Of a DNA stretch of 64,000 nucleotides, positions 35,506 to 47,500 are shown in pieces (position 1 is the stretch's first letter; each line of letters begins with the position of its first letter). The notes under the pieces are model-generated. The model saw nothing but the letters and a program-made list of their open reading frames with translations, was not told the DNA's origin and made no database searches. A program made the position numbers and the translations under genes. The stretch is taken from assembly GCA_032622095.1 (NCBI GenBank), contig CP136068.1, positions 138,825,989-138,889,988 of the forward strand, read 5' to 3'. Origin of the DNA: Siphonodentalium dalli (taxonomy: Eukaryota > Mollusca > Scaphopoda > Gadilida > Siphonodentaliidae).

Positions 35506-35633
35506 CAAATTGGGTCCATCGTCCGTGGTTTTACGACCTCCGGGAATCTGGAATCACAGAAGAGACAATGGATTCGTGAGATCAGGAAACACGTCGGAAA
35601 AGACGGTTGGTTCCGGCGCAACATTCTTCGAAT
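35506..35633 (+). CDS. IFI44-like gene B, linker exon
   Basis: A 128-bp exon with acceptor TTTATAG before 35506 and donor AT|GTGAGC after 35633. It is in phase 0 at the start and leaves two bases at the end. The segment WIREIRKHVGKDGWFRRNIL aligns directly with WIKEIRDHVG...WFRRLILR of gene A (9224-9339), and both exons use the same GTGAGC donor and phase. The first 20 residues do not align well with gene A, and a different frame there (RPWFYDLRE) also looks protein-like, so the 5' part may contain another indel. Confidence 0.7.
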
Positions 35634-36007
35634 GTGAGCATGGTTTTATAGCGCATCTGGGTTTTGTCTGTCTGTGCGACTCTGTCTAAACGCTTCACTA
35701 GCAGTAGCGTATCATTAATTTTTTTGTCTAGAAAAACTGGTTTCGTATATAGGTCGTGTAAAAATGCGGAAATGTGTGACGTTTCTTCCACCATGCTATT
35801 TGGGAACCCGCAAAACTGAAACTAATCATTTACCCCCCCCCCCCCACCCCCCACCCCCCCCCCAAATAAAAACAATATTGGTGTTCATCAATGTACACAT
35901 TGATTATGGAGTCAAAACTCTGATAATGCTTTCTCTCAGTTTACAAGACAACGCTAAATCAACAGAAACTCTATAAACTAAACCCAAAGCTAATTTCCCC
36001 GTTTCAG

Positions 36008-36176
36008 ACGTCACAAGAACATAGTTTATCATTGGTTCATTCGGTGTTGGAAAATCGTCGTTTGTGAACTCACTAATCGCAGCGTTTGCAAGTGGTCCTG
36101 ATGCTAGATGGCAGCCCATGGCACATGCCGGGAGATACGGCCATACTGGGAAACCTGTGACAATATTCAATAAAAG
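36008..36176 (+). CDS. IFI44-like gene B, P-loop (G1) exon with a frameshift
   Basis: A 169-bp exon with acceptor CCCGTTTCAG before 36008 and donor AAAG|GTACGC after 36176. In the phase supplied by the linker exon it starts RHKNIV, matching gene A RPANIV. One extra base within GTTTATCATT (36025-36034) then shifts the frame, after which IGSFGVGKSSFVNSLIAAF follows, a perfect Walker A/G1 motif. The exon ends TIFNK plus two bases, as gene A does (TVFNT). Counting the surplus base, length and phase equal those of gene A plus one codon. Read in the motif's own frame, a TAG precedes the P-loop. Either the locus is a pseudogene or the assembly has a one-base error. Confidence 0.8.
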
Positions 36177-37026
36177 GTACGCAATATATACGATATACGT
36201 GTATGATGCACTGCATGATTCAGTGACACACTGGCACTGGTGGATTTTTGTTATTGTTTTAATCATAATTTATTCCGATACAAAGACAGTACATGCAGCT
36301 ACATTAGACATAACATACAAGAAAACCAATGTCAGAAAAGGTAACGCGCTCAAGACCATATATTTTATACCCATGATTGTAATTATAGAATACAATATAT
36401 ATTGGTTTTCTCGGCCATCTACGACCACAACCCCCCAGTATAGACCCAGAACGAAAATTGTCTATAAAAGTTGAAATATAAAACTTACAAATTATCTTTT
36501 TCCATTTCTTTTATTTGTAATTGACATAGATTGTCACAAATCAACATTGTTGACATAATAATGCAAAGGACAATAAACGAAATTGAAATTCCCAACTACA
36601 CCTTTTACCGGACTCGGTCTCCGGGTCGCAGTTCGACTTTTAAATCCGTCCCTAAAATTCCCATTTCTATAAATAAAACCCCCAGGCGAAACTATAATCT
36701 ATACATTAGTTTACACGCGGAGCGCGAAATATAGTTGAGTATAGTTGACATACACAATTGTTGTATCTTATCGGACATTTGGAGGCATGTTATATCGGTT
36801 GGAAACGATCACGACAGTAAGCTATCAGCCTTTTTGGTCGTTCCGTCCACTTATGAAGATGGTACATGTATATATATCCACTATTATTAAGATGATAATA
36901 TATATCTATAACCAATATAGGATATAGTTGTATAAAACACTTGTTCACGCTCACAATATATGAGAGATACGTTCTAATTATGTAAAAAAAAAAAGTAGCA
37001 TCGTTTAGCAAAATAAGAACAACACT
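36177..37026. other. Intron of gene B
   Basis: AT-rich. One more coding exon is expected between 36176 and 48931, because the P-loop exon ends with two bases while the G3 exon needs one; I could not find it here. Confidence 0.4.
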
Positions 37027-37313
37027 TTCAAGGCTGGTCTGTGGAGAGTTTATCAGGAAATATGCATAAAAGCATTACATTATCTAGCTACGGAACTGAA
37101 CTGGGGTGTGCGCTCATTTTACTCTCTGAAATCACGAATGTCTGCGTGAAAATAAAATATAAATGTTTTATTTATTTTCTCGCAGACATTCATGATTTCG
37201 GAGAGTAAACTGTGCACATACACTATAGTTGGGTTTATAAGCCAGATATTTCAGTGCGTGCATGTGTTGCAAATATTTCCCTGTCAAACTCGCCAATGAC
37301 CAGCCTTGAAATT
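37027..37313. mobile_element. Small foldback (MITE-like) element
   Basis: The outer arms TTTCAAGGCTGGTC and GACCAGCCTTGAAA and the inner arms TTTACTCTCTGAAATCACGA (37118-37137) and its inverse near 37187-37208 give a stem-loop over about 290 bp. No target duplication is clear. Confidence 0.65.
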
Positions 37314-37709
37314 TTTGTTTTGTTATGGTAGAACAGCATACATTGGTTATGCTTATAAAGGATAAAACAAAATTCCTTCAAATGGATAGTTGAAAATGAA
37401 ATGTTCCGTTGCCTTCTTAAAGATGGGACATATCCGTGAGTAGGCCCCCATTTTCAAATACAGCCAATGAACCGGTAGCTTAATCTTAGTTAGTGGAATA
37501 CAAAATAATAATTTTGAGTCAGAAAGACCAGACGTTAAAGTCCCACTTAATTTTCAAATGCCCAGATCACAGTATAGTGATTATACACAACGTATTCCAT
37601 AGTATATACCATTAGGAAGAGTAACCAGAAACTATATACATATTCCAGCTGTGGTCTTGCGGTGTCCACCAAGTGTTATATAGAATATCAGATTCATCAC
37701 AAGACTTAC

Positions 37710-37827
37710 CCCGGAAGGCATCATAAGTCACAACTAAGAGATAGTTGAGAATAATAAACCAGATAGTACAGACCAAGATCGAAATTAAAGCACAGTGCAC
37801 ACCACGGTATCTTGACATAAACAACAT
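37710..37827 (-). CDS. Candidate first exon of a type II membrane protein
   Basis: Starts MLFMSRYRGVH and continues with a long membrane span, CALISILVCTIWFIILNYLL, then VVTYDAFR and the consensus donor G|GTAAGT. A short N-terminal tail, Arg residues, then one span is the signal-anchor layout of Golgi enzymes such as glycosyl- or sulfotransferases; that link is inference. No further exon was found downstream on the minus strand. It lies in the large intron of gene B on the opposite strand, so it may equally be a chance hydrophobic open frame. Confidence 0.35.
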
Positions 37828-38829
37828 ATTCCCAGTTTTATTAGACGGCGGATAAGTTGATAATGGACCTTTCCACAGCTGTCAATCAAATATTTATTAG
37901 CAGTTATTTTTGACCAATCAGCGACCGAGCCGGCCAATGGCTGCAATGAAAATTCTGCTGCCATCTTTCTTCACCATGATTTTGATATCCTTGTATATTC
38001 AGTATTAAATTGGCTATATTCAAACAACATTTTTGTTGTCGAATCATTATACAGTTGTTGCCCGTTGTCGAGTAGACATTGAGATTTATGGTAGAACAGC
38101 ATACATTCCGTTCTCGAGCGGGTGACAAATCTCATTGTCTCCCGAGAAGAAGGGGCAACAACTGTTTTGTTATCCGATTATATCACAGAAAATATCCTTG
38201 CCATCCACACGCACGATGTTGCATGAGTGCTTTCTTTCCCGATTATGTATATTTTCAGTAACTACTTATTGTCCCATAGGATTTCTGTTCCATAAACGAT
38301 AGTCAAGTTGTTAAGCGTTTGGTAATCCGCGTTTATTTACGATCATTTTGGTGGTCAAATCGTCAATATCGGTCCATGCAATGTAAACCAATAAGCCATA
38401 TAGGTATGTTCTCGTCTTCTGTAAGGCATATTCAATGTCGTTTTTGTGCGCGCAATTTACTCGCGATGTTCATTTCATAACGGTCTTCCCCGAAAGCTAT
38501 TGGGAAGTTGTCAATTTCATTAATATACATTCATATGTGTCAGTGCTCATGGCGATCCTCACATAAAATACTTCTATGATCACATTGCAGACATCGCGGA
38601 GGATAAGCGTACAGGACCATTCATTCGCGACAAACGTATGCATTACGTTGTCTACCAGCGAACATTTATAACCAACCAACCTAAATGGATCATCTCTTTC
38701 AATCTTGCATCATAATGTCGACATGAACAAATTGAATCACCGAGATGTTTCGATGTAAAAAGTAAATAATAACGCTTGTCCGATAAAAGTATTAACTTTA
38801 AAACTTAAGAATATTAGTGTTCACTAAAT
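37828..38829. other. Intron of gene B; diverged hairpin unit
   Basis: 38040-38195 (ATACAGTTGTTGCCCG ... CGGGTGACAAATCTC ... GGGCAACAACTGTTTTGTTA) is a weak relative of the hairpin end found at 22780, 39019 and 39857, here with an imperfect stem. Confidence 0.5.
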
Positions 38830-41130
38830 ATATGTAAATTAGCAAACACCACAACTGGTGTGTTTTTGCGAATCCGTGGGGTATATAAGATCTATGATTT
38901 GTTATTACGTTCTAGTGATGCGAAGTAGATGAGTTACCGCAGTGTGTGTTTGGAGATATTCTTGCAATATAACATCAGGCGGGCGACAAAAACAATGTCT
39001 CCGGGTCAGCGGGCGACAGTATACAGTTATCGCCCGCGATTGAGTGAGACACGGGGATTTGTCGCCGCTCTCAGACCTGGAATGTCACCCTCGGGCCGCC
39101 CCGAGGGTGACATTCCAGGTCGAGAGCGGCGACAAATCCCCGTGTCTCACGAAAACAAGGGTGATAACTGTTTTGTTATCTGACAAAGGAGTACACACGA
39201 ACCTCCTTAATAGCAGGCATAAATGCGCGCATATATTCTTTAATCCAGTTCGAAAAGTAAATTTTATATTGGAATCATCGCTATTTAGGAAAATAAAACA
39301 TTCATAATCTGGATCAATTAACAGACCCATCATTTTGCGCAGCTATTCTCCGGTCAGTTTGCTGGTTACATGGTGGGAAATCGGTTCGCGGAAAGAGGAG
39401 TAAAGCTGGGTTTCGTTTCAAATGGCCGTGAAGACGCCGACAGACGTGTCCATTTCCAGATTGCTAAAATGTGAAACTAACACGTTGTAGTAGTGCACAA
39501 AGAAATTGACATATGTCACTGCATAATAAGGTTTATCTATTTGTCCCACGGTCTTTAATATTGATATAAAAAGGTCCAATAGGAACATTACACATTATAA
39601 CGGATTTGTGTGCGCCATAACACCATTTATACATAGCGTGCTTTAATTGTAACTGAAAAAACACACAATTATGCAAATTAGCAAACACCACAGTTCGCGG
39701 TTGTTATGATACAGTGGGGTTTATAAAAAACAATGTTTTCGAAAATTGTTAGAGAGCTGTGAGAGTGTCCCTGCACGTTGAGTTCTTCGTAGTTCTATGT
39801 TTACTGGTAATAGCTGAGGCGGTCAATAACTGAGACAATGTTACCCTCGATGGTAATAATATACAGTTATCGCCCGCGATTGAGTGAGACACGGGGATTT
39901 GTCGCCCGCTCGAGACCTGGAATGTCACCCGAGGGCCGCCAGGCCCGAGGGTGACATTCCAGGTCGAGAGCGGCGACAAATCCCCGTGTCTCACGAAACA
40001 AGGGTGATAACTGTTTTGTTATCTGACAATGGAGTACACACGAACCTCCCTTAATAGCAGGCATAAATGCGCGCGATATATTCTTTAATCCAGTTCAAAA
40101 AGCTAATTTTATGTTGGAATCATCGGCTATTTAGAAAATAAAACATTCATAATCTGGATCAATTAACAGACCCGTCATTTGCGCAGATATTCTCCGGTCA
40201 GTTTGCTGGTTGCATTGTGGAAATCGGTTCACGGAAAGAGGAGTAAAGCAATTTCGAATTTGAGTAGCCATGCAGCGAAATGTTCGGTTTCGTTTCAAAT
40301 GAGAGTGAAGACGCCGACAGGACGTGTTAATTTCCAGAATGCTAAAATGTGGAACTAACTCGTTGTAGTAGTGCAAAAAGAAATTGACATCTGTCACAGA
40401 TCGTTACGCAACATACGGGTATTCTCTGAAGTCTGATGAATGTATTGAAGAAACGAAATAATCAATTGATAACAGCAAAGGGTGGCTATTTGATCTAGTG
40501 CATAAACGTAGTTGTAACGTATGTACATCGTATGTGCAATTGTCTGCAGCATACCAACAACATAATAAGGTTTATCTATTTGTCCCACGGTCTTTATTAT
40601 TGATATAAAAAGGTCCAATATAAAGATTACACCTTATAACAGATATGTGTCTGTGATAACACCATTTATACATAGCGTGCTTTAATTGCAAATAAAAAAA
40701 CACACTATTATGCAAATTAGCAAACACCACAGTTCGCGGTTGTTATGAAACAGTGGGGTTTTATAAAAACAGTGTTTTTCGAAATTATCAGAGAGCTTTC
40801 AGAGAATCTCTGCGCGGTGAGTTCTTCGTAGTTCTATGTTTACTGGTAACAGCTGAGCGGTCAATAACTGAGACAATGTTACCCTCGAGGGTAATATGGT
40901 GATTTATCGCCCGCCATGTGACGCACTCTCAGCCAATCAGAAGAGAGGAAAATGGGATGAAGGATAACAAGATGATTTACGGCCCGCCATGTGACGCACT
41001 CTCAGCCAATCAGAAGAGAGGAAAATGGGATGAAGGATAACAATGTGATTTGTCGCCCGGCACGTGACAGCACATGGGCCAATCAGAAAGGTGGAAAATG
41101 GGGAAGAGGATAACAAAATATTCTGATATT
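38830..41130 (+). repeat. Tandem array of hairpin plus promoter-like modules
   Basis: Hairpin ends occur at 39019-39185 and 39857-40030. Between and after them a module recurs with ATGCAAATTAGCAAACACCA (39671, 40711; a variant near 38837) and, about 50 bp on, a TATA-like TTTATAAAAA (39719, 40760) or TATATAAG (38883). GAGTTCTTCGTAGTTCTATG follows. The last module ends in three tandem units of about 65 bp (40905-41118), each with CCGCCATGTGACG or GGCACGTGAC, GCCAATCAGAA and GGATAACAA. Octamer, TATA and CCAAT motifs at fixed spacing look like a mobile promoter; transcription is not shown. Confidence 0.65.
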
Positions 41131-41239
41131 AATATTTGCGCCATGATGTTATAAATTTATCCGTGTTATAACAATGTTTTTCATTTCATAATTTTCACAT
41201 TGAATGGCAAAACGAATGTGTGTTCTCTGGTTTAGATAT

Positions 41240-42300
41240 ATTAAAGAGTTCATGGATCTGTCTGTCTGTTCTGTTAACGATTTTTCTTCCAGAGCTTTTG
41301 ACCGATTTCAACCAAATTTGGTGTGGTGCCTCGGGGTACCCCGAAAGATGTTATAACGGCCTTTTTTTAAAAATCTAAAAAGTAAATATAAAATTTAAAA
41401 TTCAAGTTTAAAATTTAAAAATTTAAATAAAAAGACATTTAATTTAAAGGTACTCAACCCGTAAAGAGGGTCCCCATCTCAACAGATTCCAACAACAACA
41501 ATCCGATCAGAGGGTCCTATATTACTATTTCTTTGGCTTTGGGGGTAAAAAATATTTGATTCGAGTGGAGGAACCCATCAAACAAAGCTCAGAGTTATTA
41601 GATATTGATTTTTCAAATTTGTTATGTTCTCGAGATGAGTACTAATAACTGCCGTAATCTGCTCTGGATGTGTACTCCAAATCTATTCAAACAGACAAGG
41701 ATGAATAAATCTAAAATCAAGTGGTAATTTTAACGCAATTTTGACTGAGTTCTGGGCCAGATAGTATTCCCGATAATGAAAAATAATAGATTTCTAAAAT
41801 CGATATCTAACAAATCTGAACTTTGATGGGTGACTTCCTCGACTCGAATAAAATATTTTTGACCCCCGAAGCCATTGAAATAGTAATTGAGAGGAGTTTT
41901 ATCGGGTTGAGTACCTTTAAATAAAACAATTTTTTTATTAAGTTTTAATCTAAAAACTTAGAAATTTAGTTTTTTTTAATTTAAATTTAAAAAAAAGAGA
42001 TTTACTTTTTGTTCAACAGCAGATCAGAGTTCAATCTAAAAAAAAAATAAAAAAAATAGAATTTAAATAAATTTTGTTTTAAATGTTTAAAAGATCAAAA
42101 ATTGCACGAATCATATATAGAGGATCTCACATGAGTTTCTATATTATACGGAATTTATCAACCGAGTTCATTAAATTCGATTTGAGCCGAGGTTTACCGA
42201 GGCTCAAATAGAATTTAGAGGACGAGGTTGATAAATTACGTATAAAATAGGACGAGTGTGAGATACCTTTTATCACATGATCAAATAAACCCGAAGCAAC
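41240..42300. mobile_element. AT-rich foldbacks
   Basis: AAAGGTACTCAACCCG at 41446 and CGGGTTGAGTACCTTT at 41903-41918 are inverted, and the interior mirrors itself (GATTCGAGTGGAGGAA against TTCCTCGACTCGAA). A second foldback at about 42120-42270 pairs ATTTATCAACC and GGTTGATAAAT around GATTTGAGCC / GGCTCAAAT. The left flank 41240-41370 contains GACCGATTTCAACCAAATTT, a phrase common in Helitron-type repeats. Confidence 0.6.
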
Positions 42301-42518
42301 GCGAAATTTTCATCGAAAACAACAATCATAAACTACAGCGATCGCAAGTTATTTGAAGAACGCCGTGACGTCATCGCACGCGCTGATATTAAACGTGTCT
42401 ATTACCGATAATTATGAAACTGCTTTTATGGCCAAATTTATGTGATAAACATGAGTCTGTTTCAGCCAGTTCAAGGGCTGGTGTGTCCACCTCAGAAATC
42501 AATACGCGTAACAGACAA

Positions 42519-43637
42519 TCTCATATATATTTTGAAGACCTCTGTCTGTCTGTTTGTTTGTCTGTCTGTCTGTCTGTCATTAATACAAATCTACGATTCT
42601 CGACCGATCGGGACGAAACTTGGTACTTGTGTGTAGTTTGACCAGGCGGTCGACGTTGTCGTATTGGCGAGCCCGTGCGGCGCCCGCTTCGCGCATGCAC
42701 AGACGAGATCTCGGAAACGGGTGGAGCTATCGACTTGAAATTTGCTATGTGAATGTATCTTGCCCCGGATACGAATTTTATCGGGTCGCCGAGCCCGTGC
42801 GACGCTAGCTTCGCGCATGCGCAGACCATATATCGGAAACGGGTAGAGCTATCGACTTGAAATTTGGTTTTTGAATATTGTCGAGCCCGTGCGACGCCAG
42901 CTTCGCACATGCGCAGACCAGATCTCGGAAACGGGTGGAGCTATCGACTTGAAATTTGGTTTTTGAATAGCCCGGACAACGTCGGGCTCATCGGCTAGAA
43001 TTTTATCGGGTCGCCGAGCCCGTGCGACGCCAGCTTCGCGCATGCGCAGACCAGATATAGGAAACGGGTGGAGCTATCGACTTGAAATTTGGTTTTTGAA
43101 TAGCCCGGACAACGTCGGGCTCATCGGCTAGTCTCATATATATTTTGAAGACCTCTGTATGTTTGTCTGTATGTCTGTCTGTCTGTCATTTATACAAATC
43201 TACGATTCTCGACCGATCGGGACGAAACTTGGTACGTGTGTGTAGTTTGACCAGGCGGTTGTCGTTGTCGTATTGGCGAGCCCGTGTGGCGCCCGCTTCG
43301 CGCATGCGCAGACGAGATCTCGGAAACGGGTGGAGCTATCGACTTGAAATTTCATATGTGAATGTATCTTGCCCCGGATACGAATTTTATCGGGTCGCCG
43401 AGCCCGTGCGACGCCAGCTTCGCGCATGCGCAGACGATATCTCGGAAACGGATGGAGCTATCGACTTGAAATTTGGTATGTGAATGTATCTTGCCCCGGA
43501 TACGAATTTTATCGGGTCGCCGAGCCCGAGCGACCCCAGCTTCGCGCATGCGCAAACCAGATCTCGGAAACGGGTAGAGCTATCGACTTGAAATTTGGTT
43601 TTTGAATAGCCCGGACAACGTCGGGCTCATCGGCTAG
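42519..43637 (+). mobile_element. Helitron-like elements in head-to-tail tandem
   Basis: TCTCATATATATTTTGAAGA starts at 42519 and again at 43132. Each is followed by (GTCT)n, GACGAAACTTGGTA and GAGCCCGTGCG units. Ends read GCCCGGACAACGTCGGGC (a hairpin) then TCATCGGCTAG at 42998, 43131 and 43637. A 5' TC, a 3' hairpin followed by CTAG, and no inverted repeats or target duplication are Helitron hallmarks. At 43131/43132 one copy's CTAG abuts the next copy's TC directly. Inside, a 120-bp unit with GATCTCGGAAACGGGTGGAG repeats. No Rep/helicase: non-autonomous. Confidence 0.8.
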
Positions 43638-44185
43638 TCTAATATGTATTTTGGGACTTCTGTTTGTCTGTTAGCTATGGCCGGGAAAACTGTCGGACGG
43701 ATTGAGCCCAAACTTCCTATATAATTTAAAAGTCAAAATTTCACTTTTAATTACACAATCGTGCAAGTCCACCATTTTTTTCAGGAATAGTCTACTGTAT
43801 TCACTGATCATAAAAACACAACTTAAGAAAGGACATTTCCTGGCGTTTTCAAATAAGAAGGGGTCTTCTATGGGGACCCCAAAAATGTCAAAATTTCACT
43901 TTTGATTACACAATCGCGCAAGTCCACCATTTTTTCCTGGAATAGTCTACCTGTATTCACTGATCATAAAAGCACAACTTAAGAGAGCAAATTTCCTGGT
44001 GTTTTCAAATAAGAAGGGGTCTTCTGGGGGGGGGGGGGGACAAAAATGTCAAAATTTAACTTTTAATTGCACAATCGTGCAAGTCCACCATTTTTTCCTG
44101 GAATAGTCTCCTGTATTCACTGATCATAAAAACACAACTTAAGAACGGAAATTTCCTGGCGTTTTCAAATAAGATGAGGTCCATG
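43638..44185 (+). repeat. 150-bp direct repeats, left flank of the inverted pair
   Basis: About three and a half units of CACTTTTAATTACACAATCG, AAGTCCACCATTTTTT, TATTCACTGATCATAAAA and CAAATAAGAAGGGGTCTTCT. The same units lie inverted at 47690-48345. The first unit starts with another Helitron-like 5' end (TCTAATATG) at 43638. Confidence 0.75.
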
Positions 44186-44439
44186 GGTGGTACAACAGAC
44201 ATATATGTAGTTCTTTGTGTGACAATATATAAGCATGTAGTAACTCAAGATTAAAACATGGCATACAGAATTGAAACATATTCTTGTTTCAAAATAAAAA
44301 AAAACATTAATCACCTTGAACACTAAAGCTTTGTTGAATAATTGCGCTTGGTATTAATTGTTAAGATCACAGAACATAAACACGGAAAGCTTCATTAAGC
44401 AATGAGCTCGGCATCTATTGACAATGAATGTATATTTAT

Positions 44440-45800
44440 GGGTCAATTTCGTCATCAGTGTCGGAGTCATCAGCACAACCAGGTACACGTTCATCGTCCA
44501 TACCATCATTGTCACATTCCGGTTGTTCTGGGATTACTGACTCTGGCATCTGTGGCCCGTCGAACCAGATAAATAGCCCTGTCAATTTTCTGACGCAAAA
44601 CAGAATTGCAAGGCGGAATACCACTACCGTCCAGTCCTTTCAGCTTTGATAACGGTCGGTTTTCATTCTTAGGCCCAAAAGCTTTCTCGAACACTTTGAA
44701 TCTGTATTCGTTAATTGGGATGGGTTTGCAGGCACCATATAGCGTACATGAATACTCTTCAGGCGCCTCGTACAGCCTCTTCTGAAACAGATCATGAGGC
44801 CAAGTCTGCAAATGCTTCAGAATATTGATCGTCGGGATCAAGAAGAGCAAAGGGGCGTTTATTGCTCTTCTGAGCAAAAGCGGCCGTATAATCGCACCCG
44901 ATGTAGGCGTGAAATGCTGGCAGCGCAGAACAGATGGTTTCTCCTATTTCCTCAGACACAGCTGAAACGCTCACGTAGCGTCTGCTACCACGTCCAGTTG
45001 AACCAACATCCATATAATATATTTAACTGTATGTATGTGATGCAATAGAAACATACAAGTATATCTGTGTCCGCAGCCCGTACTACGATGTTACCAACTG
45101 GTATTTCATGATCAACATCCACCATGCATGTGTAGACACACACTGTGTCTGCCTCCGGATGATCACAATACAGACTGTCCAATGTCTGCTTCTCGACATT
45201 GCCATCGACAACAATAAACTCCTCACACTCTTCGTCAAAGCCAAGGTGTATTCCCTGTCGACAAAGATATATGTGTGGTGTGAAGAAGATCAATCTTTGG
45301 CATAAGATCGAGGCAGCTGTTTCTTGAAAGATGTAGATTTCAATGCTTTAGACACATCTTTAGGGATCAACTGCTCAGGACCGGATATCACGTATGTGAC
45401 CTGCTCAGCGTCTTCGCGTTCTCGTTCACAGTCCTTGGTGGAAGGTTCCACATATGTTTGGACTTTAGGTTTAAAAGTATGTGAAGCACGACACGAGAGA
45501 GTCAACCCTCTGTCGGGGATAAAGCCGACGGTAAGCCTTGCAGCAGGAAATTGCCATCGATGATGTGAGCATCTACGAATTATGGAGTCCCATGGTCAAT
45601 GACCTTCCCCTCGAGCAATGGGCATAATGAACTCTTGTCCGTGTGAGCCATTGTATCGTCAGTCTTGCAGATAGAGAGTGATACCGATGTCAATGGGAAT
45701 TGAAGAAGGAATTATAAATTATGTCAACTTCACGCTTAGTTGCAAGGATTGCTAGTTTCCCCAACATATCCCTCGTGCAGCGGAGCTCTTTATCGTGGTT
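44440..45800 (-). pseudogene. Transposon-derived gene with FEN1/XPG-like nuclease signature, copy L
   Basis: Minus-strand reading, upstream to downstream: DGNFLLQGLP, EQVTYVISGPEQLIPKDVSK, LGFDEECEEFIVVDGN, YCDHPEADT, VVRAADTDILV, then after a frameshift near 45050 IIWMDVGSTG, SALPAFHAYIGCDYTAAF, PPCNSVLRQKIDRA and a final acidic tail. The triad EADT / DTD / GCDYT parallels the metal-binding acidic motifs of FEN1/XPG-fold nucleases (EAE, DxD, GxDY), and the motif order matches a family very common in animal repeats. Stops or frame changes are seen near 45500 and 45050, so it is not expressed as one protein. The inverted copy is at 46180-47500. Confidence 0.62.
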
Positions 45801-46179
45801 AAATCGTCGTGCTTCTGTTTGCCAACTTTCTTTATTGTTAATAAGGAATCGCTAATTTCAGTACTGACACATTGGCCTGTACGTTCAAGAGGGCGTCTGT
45901 TTCCAGAGTAAATGGATATGCGTTAGCATGTATACAGATGAGAAGCGTGTTGGGGTCAGCATTGTGACGATCAATCCTACTGTCAGTCAGTTCAGCTCGG
46001 ACATCATATAGTTGTATGTAGTCCACATAGTTCAAATGCAGCGCTGATAAGTGCGGCTCTACTTCCCTTTGCCACACTCCAGTACGATTTAGTGAAGGAA
46101 TGTACGGATGATCCAGATCGCTTTGAGAGGCCGATCTCCAGAAATAAACTGAAAACCTTCTCAAACAAGGGCGCGAAAA
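45801..46179. other. Spacer of the inverted pair
   Basis: Single-copy sequence between the two arms. A minus-strand open stretch (45838-46203; VWQREVEPHLSALHLNYVDY) reads like protein and may be the 5' end of copy L's gene, but no domain is recognised. Confidence 0.4.
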
Positions 46180-47500
46180 TTTGTTGTTAAAGAGCTCCGC
46201 CACACGTGGGATATGCTGAGAAGACTAACAACCCTTGCAACTAGATGTGAAGATGACATAGAATTCCGTCTTCAATCCCCATTTACATCGGTACCACGCT
46301 CTATCTGCCATCGTCGATGGCAATTTCCTGTTGCACTGCATACCCCGACATATGGTGGACTCTCCCGTGTCGTGCTTCACAAGCTATTAAACCTAACATG
46401 ACGTGGTGTTCGACACATGCATACGTGGAACTTCCACCCAGGACTGTGAACGAGAATGCAGAGGTGCTGAGCAGGTCACATACACGATAACCGGTCTGGA
46501 GCAGTTGATCCCTAAATATGCGTCTAAAGCATTGAAATCTACATCTTTCAAAAAGCAGCTGCCTCGATTTTTTTCCAAAGATTGGTTTTTTTTCCAAAGA
46601 TTGGTTTTCTTCACACCATACACATGTCTTGGTCGACAGGGAAGTGTACCTCGGCTTTGACGAAGAGTGTGTGAAGTTTGTTGTTGTCGATGGCAGTATC
46701 GAGAAGTAGACCATGAAAGTATGTATTGTGATCATCCTGAGGCAGACACAAGGGTTTGTCTACACATGGTGGATATTGGTCATGAAATACCCGTTGGTAA
46801 CATCGTAGTGCGAGCTGCGGACACAAATGTACTCGTAATTATATTGCATCACATACATACATTTAAAGCTGTTATCTGGATGGACGTTGGCACAACTGGA
46901 CATGGTAACAGACGCTACTTGAACGTTTCAGCTGTGTCTGAGGAAATAGGAGTGTCCATCTGTTCTGCGCTGCCAGCATTTCACGTCTACATCGGGTGCG
47001 ATTATACGGCCGATCTTGCTCGGAAGGACAAGAAACGCCCTTTCGCTTCTCTGTAGATCGCGACGATCGATATCCTGAAGCATTTGCAGACTTGGTCTCA
47101 GTATCTGTTTACCCGCAAACCCATCCCAATTGACGAATACAGATTCAAAGTTTTGAGAAAACTTTTGGTCCGAAGGATGAAAACCGACCGTTATCAAAAC
47201 TGAAAGGACTGTAGGGAGTAGTATTCCGCCTTGCAAGTCCGGTGTGCGTCAGAAAATTTATAGGGCTAAGTATGTGGCTAATATGTGGCATGCTGTGATT
47301 GATAACAGTCTGCCCAATGACCCTGGCAGTGAATGGGAACTTGCTGATGGATCGTATTGGATCATCTGGTTCGATGGGCCGCATTTGCCAAAGTCAGTAA
47401 TCCCAGAACAACCGGAATGTGACAACGATGATACGGACGATGAATGTGTAACTTGTTTTGCTGATGACTCCGACACTGATTACGAAATGGACCCATAGAT
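46180..47500 (+). pseudogene. Transposon-derived gene with FEN1/XPG-like nuclease signature, copy R
   Basis: Plus-strand relative of copy L with the same motif order: TITGLEQLIPKYASK, YLGFDEECVKFVVVDGS, a TAG near 46707, then in another frame YCDHPEADT, VVRAADTNVLV, VIWMDVGTTG, SALPAFHVYIGCDYTADL, a stop after PFASL, then RQKIYRAKYVANMW and WFDGPHLPKSVIPEQP. It retains the acidic motifs but has at least one nonsense codon and several frame changes. The N-terminal end lacks about 60 bp present in copy L. The two copies are head to head around 45990. Confidence 0.62.

Noticed and set aside
35582-35794. Minus-strand open frame MVEETSHISAFLHDLY
   Set aside because: Antisense to the linker exon of gene B, which has a clear paralogue; no splice context of its own.
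36008-36034. In-frame TAG just before the gene B P-loop taken as stop-codon read-through
   Set aside because: The linker exon supplies a different phase in which RHKNIV matches gene A; a single extra base explains the stop.
44428-45563. Plus-strand open frames across the left FEN1/XPG-like copy
   Set aside because: Shadows of the minus-strand pseudogene whose motifs match the right-hand copy.
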